Positions 61,122 to 64,000 of a DNA stretch of 64,000 nucleotides are shown here, in pieces. The translations under genes were made by a program, and so were the position numbers. Within the stretch, counting starts at the first letter, position 1, and each line of letters begins with the position of its first letter. This DNA comes from Clostridium_AB sp036639235 (GTDB lineage: Bacteria > Bacillota > Clostridia > Clostridiales > Caloramatoraceae), in contig NZ_JAVWJB010000005.1 of NCBI RefSeq assembly GCF_036639235.1, positions 1 through 64,000 on the forward strand, written 5' to 3'. The notes under the pieces were generated by a model. That model did no database searches. It saw only the letters and a list, made by a program, of their open reading frames with translations, and was not told where the DNA came from.

Positions 61122-62261
61122 TTGATTCTTATTAAAAATATTAATATATTCACACCTGAAAGCATTGGTGTACTTGATATCCTCATTAGTGGAGAAAAAA
61201 TTATACATATTGATAAAAATATTAATATCCCAAGCACATTTCCTGAATATACTGTTATAAATGGAGAAGGCCTTTATGCCCTTCCTGGTATTATTGATCT
61301 TCATATTCATATTTCAGGAGCAGGTGGAGAAGATGGATTTTCTAGTAGAACCGAGGAACTTAAATATCCCTCTATTGTTGAAAGTGGTATAACCACAGCT
61401 ATAGGGTTGCTCGGTACTGATGGTTCTACAAGATCTATGGAAAACCTTCTAGCTAAGGCATATTCCCTTGAAGAAAGAGGTCTTACTACTTATCTTTGGA
61501 CTGGTTCCTACCAAATTCCACTTGTACCCTTAACAGAGGATATTAAGAAGGATATTATATTTATACCTAAAATAATTGGAGTTGGAGAACTTGCAGTTAG
61601 TGACCATAGGGGTAGTCACCCCTCAACCTATGACCTTATTAAGATTTGTAGCATGACTCGTAACGCAGGTCTTATTTCTGGCAAATGTGGTATTACCCAC
61701 TTCCACCTAGGTGATGGCAAGGAAAAGATGTCCCCTATATTTAATATAGTTAATAACTCTGAAATACCACTATATAATATACTACCAACACATATTAACC
61801 GTAATACTCCTTTATTCTTTGAAAGTATTGATTACTGTAAAAAGGGTGGCTATGTTGATATAACAACAGGTATTAGACCTGATGGAGATGATGTTGTTGA
61901 CCCTCCTATAGCATTTAAGCAGTTACTTGAAAGTGGATGTAATGTTGATAATATAACTATGAGCTCCGACTCAGGTGGTAGTATGCCTATATTTGAACCT
62001 GATGGAACTCTAAAGTCTATTACCACCTCTCCTCCAACAACCAATTTAGATGTTTTTAGGGATCTCGTTCGTGATGGAATGGATATATCAACTGCTATTA
62101 CTCCTTTAACATCTAGCCCTGCTAAACTACTTAAATTTAAAAACAAGGGATACATAAGTGTAGGCTTTGATGCTGACATTATGATACTTGATAACTCACT
62201 TAATCTTAAGTCCTTAATAGCTAGAGGAAATATACTATATGATGACTATAAACTAAGTTAA
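61122..62261 (+). CDS. iadA: Beta-aspartyl-peptidase (isoaspartyl dipeptidase)
   Basis: A zinc amidohydrolase of 379 residues that cleaves isoaspartyl dipeptides from damaged proteins. The metal site has LPGIIDLHIHISGAGGEDGF (H-x-H near residue 63), KIIGVGELAVSDHRGSHP, GDGKEKMSPIF, THINRN and the catalytic Asp in TMSSDSGGSMP (about residue 287). The C-terminal strand IMILDNSLNLKSLIARG closes the composite domain. TTG at 61122 has GAGGTG upstream, preferred over an in-frame GTG at 61113 lying on the site. Confidence 0.94.
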   Translation: MILIKNINIFTPESIGVLDILISGEKIIHIDKNINIPSTFPEYTVINGEGLYALPGIIDLHIHISGAGGEDGFSSRTEELKYPSIVESGITTAIGLLGTDGSTRSMENLLAKAYSLEERGLTTYLWTGSYQIPLVPLTEDIKKDIIFIPKIIGVGELAVSDHRGSHPSTYDLIKICSMTRNAGLISGKCGITHFHLGDGKEKMSPIFNIVNNSEIPLYNILPTHINRNTPLFFESIDYCKKGGYVDITTGIRPDGDDVVDPPIAFKQLLESGCNVDNITMSSDSGGSMPIFEPDGTLKSITTSPPTTNLDVFRDLVRDGMDISTAITPLTSSPAKLLKFKNKGYISVGFDADIMILDNSLNLKSLIARGNILYDDYKLS

Positions 62262-62282
62262 TTTTATTTATGGGGGGATAAT

Positions 62283-63599
62283 ATGCTTTCGTTTTTTAGA
62301 AATCTTAAACTATCATACAAAATCCTAATTGGCTATTTATTAGCTGTTTTATCTATTTTAATAATTGGGTTAACTAGTATATATGGAATGTTTGCACTTA
62401 ATAATGCGACACATGAAACAGAGGATATTATTTTTTCGAAGTTTACTAATTTAACACTTATTATAATGAGTGTATCTGCAGTACTTCTAATTGGACTTGG
62501 AATATTCCTATGTATTGTACTTAAAGGACAGATTAAAGGTATACTCTCCTTTTCAAAGGATATTGGCATGGGCAACCTATCTTACAGACTATCTATTTAC
62601 TCAAGTGATGAATTTGGCACTCTAGCTAGTTCTTTAAACACTTCTGCTGATGGTATACAGTCACTTGTTTCTGACATGATAGATACTGCAAATAAACTTA
62701 ACAACATATCTAGGGAAATTTCAGATGGAATAAATAATGTTACATCAAGAGTTGATTATATTAACTCTTCAACTAAGGATATTTCAAGGGGTACCCAGGA
62801 TTTAAGCGCCTATACCCAGCAGGTCAATGCATCTATACATGAAATTAATACTATTGCACATAAGTTTTATGAAGAATCTAAGCTTCAAAGTAATAATTCC
62901 TCTAATATTCAATCTAAGGCCAAAACAACTAAAAAGCAGGGTGAAACATCCTATAGTGAACTTAATCGTGTATATTCTGAAAAGCAGGATAGAATTAAGG
63001 TGTCCATAGAAAAAAGCAAGGTAGTCGATCAAATCCACAGCATTGCACAGTCTATAGGTAATATTGCAAACCAAACAAACCTATTAGCACTTAATGCTGC
63101 TATAGAATCTGCAAGGGCTGGTGATCATGGCAAGGGATTTGCAGTTGTTGCAAATGAAGTTCGTAACCTTGCTGAACAAAGTAGTGAATCAGCAGAAAGT
63201 ATTAAATCTCTTACTGAAGAGGTTTATAAGGCATTTAATGAACTTCTACAAAACTCACGTGATATTCTAGAGTTTATAGAATCAAAGGTTAGATCCGACT
63301 ATTCCCTTTTAATTGAAACAGGTTCCCAGTATGAACTTGATGCAAAATCTGTTTACGAAGCATGGAATACCTTTACCTATGAAGCTAAGGTAATTTCTGA
63401 CTCTATAGAACAGGTAGATGGTGCTGTAGATAAGGTTTCAAGTATAGCCGACTCATCTGCCGAAAGTAGTAATAATATTCTTAACTATACCCAAAATGCA
63501 AATGATGATGTTTATAAAATATCTGAAAAAATCTCAACTCAAACTATTCTTTCAGATAAGCTTCTAAACATTTCTAATAGATTTAAACTTAAAATTTAG
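62283..63599 (+). CDS. Methyl-accepting chemotaxis protein with reduced sensory region
   Basis: A 438-residue receptor-like protein with two membrane segments (about residues 13-35 and 58-80) separated by only about 20 residues, so there is no normal periplasmic or extracellular ligand domain. A HAMP-like region follows (about residues 81-130), then the methyl-accepting helix and the hairpin tip ANQTNLLALNAAIESARAGDHGKGFAVVANEVRNLAEQSSESA (two parts), which binds CheA/CheW. It may sense through the membrane or via another protein. GGGGGG precedes the ATG; iadA ends 21 nt before. Confidence 0.9.
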   Translation: MLSFFRNLKLSYKILIGYLLAVLSILIIGLTSIYGMFALNNATHETEDIIFSKFTNLTLIIMSVSAVLLIGLGIFLCIVLKGQIKGILSFSKDIGMGNLSYRLSIYSSDEFGTLASSLNTSADGIQSLVSDMIDTANKLNNISREISDGINNVTSRVDYINSSTKDISRGTQDLSAYTQQVNASIHEINTIAHKFYEESKLQSNNSSNIQSKAKTTKKQGETSYSELNRVYSEKQDRIKVSIEKSKVVDQIHSIAQSIGNIANQTNLLALNAAIESARAGDHGKGFAVVANEVRNLAEQSSESAESIKSLTEEVYKAFNELLQNSRDILEFIESKVRSDYSLLIETGSQYELDAKSVYEAWNTFTYEAKVISDSIEQVDGAVDKVSSIADSSAESSNNILNYTQNANDDVYKISEKISTQTILSDKLLNISNRFKLKI

Positions 63600-63607
63600 A
63601 ATAATAT

Positions 63608-63640
63608 AAATAGGAGTTTTCTCTCCTATTTTATTTTTTT
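63608..63640 (+). terminator. Terminator after the chemotaxis receptor gene
   Basis: AAATAGGAG pairs with CTCCTATTT around TTTTCT and is followed by TATTTTTTTT. Confidence 0.85.
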
Positions 63641-63703
63641 TGGAACATTTTAAATATGTTTTGTATATATTAATAGTGATTAAGACTTTGAGAGGTGAAA
63701 TCG

Positions 63704-64000
63704 ATGCCCCTTACTGACAGAGAACTTTTTGCAAGAATGCTGCAATGTGAAGCTGAGGGTGAAGGCGAAACGGGAATGAAGGCAGTTGCTGCTGTTATCA
63801 TGAATAGGGTAACAGTACCTAATGGTGAATATCATAGAGTTAATCAAGGGGATCTTAGAAAGGTACTTCTTCAACCTTATCAATTTACCTGTGCACTTTC
63901 AACGGTAAATGGTAAACCAAACCCTCAAAACATATGGAATATGTCACCAACTCAAATTCAATATGATATTGTTGATTGGGCTTTGGCTGGCAACAAAATT
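63704..64000 (+). CDS. Cell wall hydrolase (SleB-like), start only
   Basis: The N-terminal 99 residues of a Hydrolase_2 (SleB/CwlJ type) protein: LTDRELFARMLQCEAEGEG, the catalytic Glu region, then AVAAVIMNRV, VLLQPYQFTCAL and a WALAGN segment. Such enzymes cut spore cortex or cell wall peptidoglycan. No signal peptide precedes the domain, which is unlike SleB and closer to CwlJ-type proteins. GAGGTG precedes the ATG at 63704; the frame continues beyond the window. Confidence 0.88.
   Translation, partial: MPLTDRELFARMLQCEAEGEGETGMKAVAAVIMNRVTVPNGEYHRVNQGDLRKVLLQPYQFTCALSTVNGKPNPQNIWNMSPTQIQYDIVDWALAGNKI

Overview
The window is a low-GC chromosomal segment from an anaerobic, endospore-forming Firmicute of the Clostridium type. 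The evidence is AT-rich codon use, strong GGAGG-type ribosome binding sites, frequent TTG and GTG starts, two T-box leaders, a THI-box (TPP) riboswitch, a rubrerythrin, [4Fe-4S]-type two-subunit L-serine dehydratase, an EFR1-type ferredoxin/flavodoxin protein, a VanW protein and a SleB-type cortex hydrolase. The species cannot be named from the sequence. It is a draft scaffold with two 100-N gaps. One (5676-5775) hides most of nth. The other (38853-38952) is an artefact, because the contig ends on both sides share an exact 55-bp overlap. I see no phage, complete insertion sequence, CRISPR array or rRNA. Gene content is mostly housekeeping, with several small conserved but uncharacterised clostridial operons.

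Layout. 1-7.7 kb: DegV start, trmL, tRNA-Ser and tRNA-Glu with promoter and terminator, TPP riboswitch-thiT, a heavy-metal exporter, uvsE, and a queG-plsC-nth-vanW run. 7.7-9.6 kb: cysK-cysE behind a cysteine T-box. 9.7-14.6 kb: YgiQ radical SAM protein, a DedA protein, and a VTT protein/diacylglycerol kinase/membrane protein operon. 14.6-17.6 kb: psd-pssA (phosphatidylserine and phosphatidylethanolamine synthesis), rubrerythrin and a cation exchanger. 17.6-23.1 kb: sdaAB-sdaAA, and tldD-pmbA-yitT. 23.3-29 kb: PduO-like protein, nucleoside kinase, SUKH protein, DUF421-DUF4363 and fba. 29-33.1 kb: nucleoid-associated protein plus response-regulator diguanylate cyclase, and a DUF5685-DnaJ-membrane protein operon. 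33.2-40.9 kb: CYTH protein, metallophosphoesterase/AEC transporter, a FliK-like/FlhB-C/DUF2225/RMD1 operon, a methyltransferase and a Dabb protein. 40.9-46.2 kb: stress-type and AlbA_2 proteins, an unexplained hairpin-rich element between 25-bp direct repeats (43137-43362), glyS behind a glycine T-box, and a HesB/IscA-like protein. 46.2-55.3 kb: PPDK regulator, three multidrug/metabolite exporters, a mocR-ddl pair, a tautomerase, a HAD phosphatase and a class V aminotransferase. 55.3-64 kb: two divergent carboxypeptidase-regulatory-like repeat proteins, MOSC-like/EFR1 genes, a Cys-rich mini-protein, nifS-thiI, iadA, a chemotaxis receptor and the start of a cortex hydrolase.

Several neighbours form coherent units. 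cysK and cysE make cysteine and are read out by uncharged tRNA-Cys. nifS and thiI overlap and together supply sulfur for 4-thiouridine. pssA and psd catalyse successive steps. A MocR regulator sits 3 nt upstream of ddl, resembling DdlR-type control. Many intrinsic terminators are bidirectional and overlap stop codons or coding ends (12285, 43151, 46142, 49396, 57255), so the region is compact. The best places to look for undescribed biology are the hairpin-rich element at 43.2 kb, the DUF5685-DnaJ operon with its 12-cysteine tail, the paired repeat proteins at 55-57 kb with a hairpin over one start, and the stand-alone FliK-like/FlhB-C pair.
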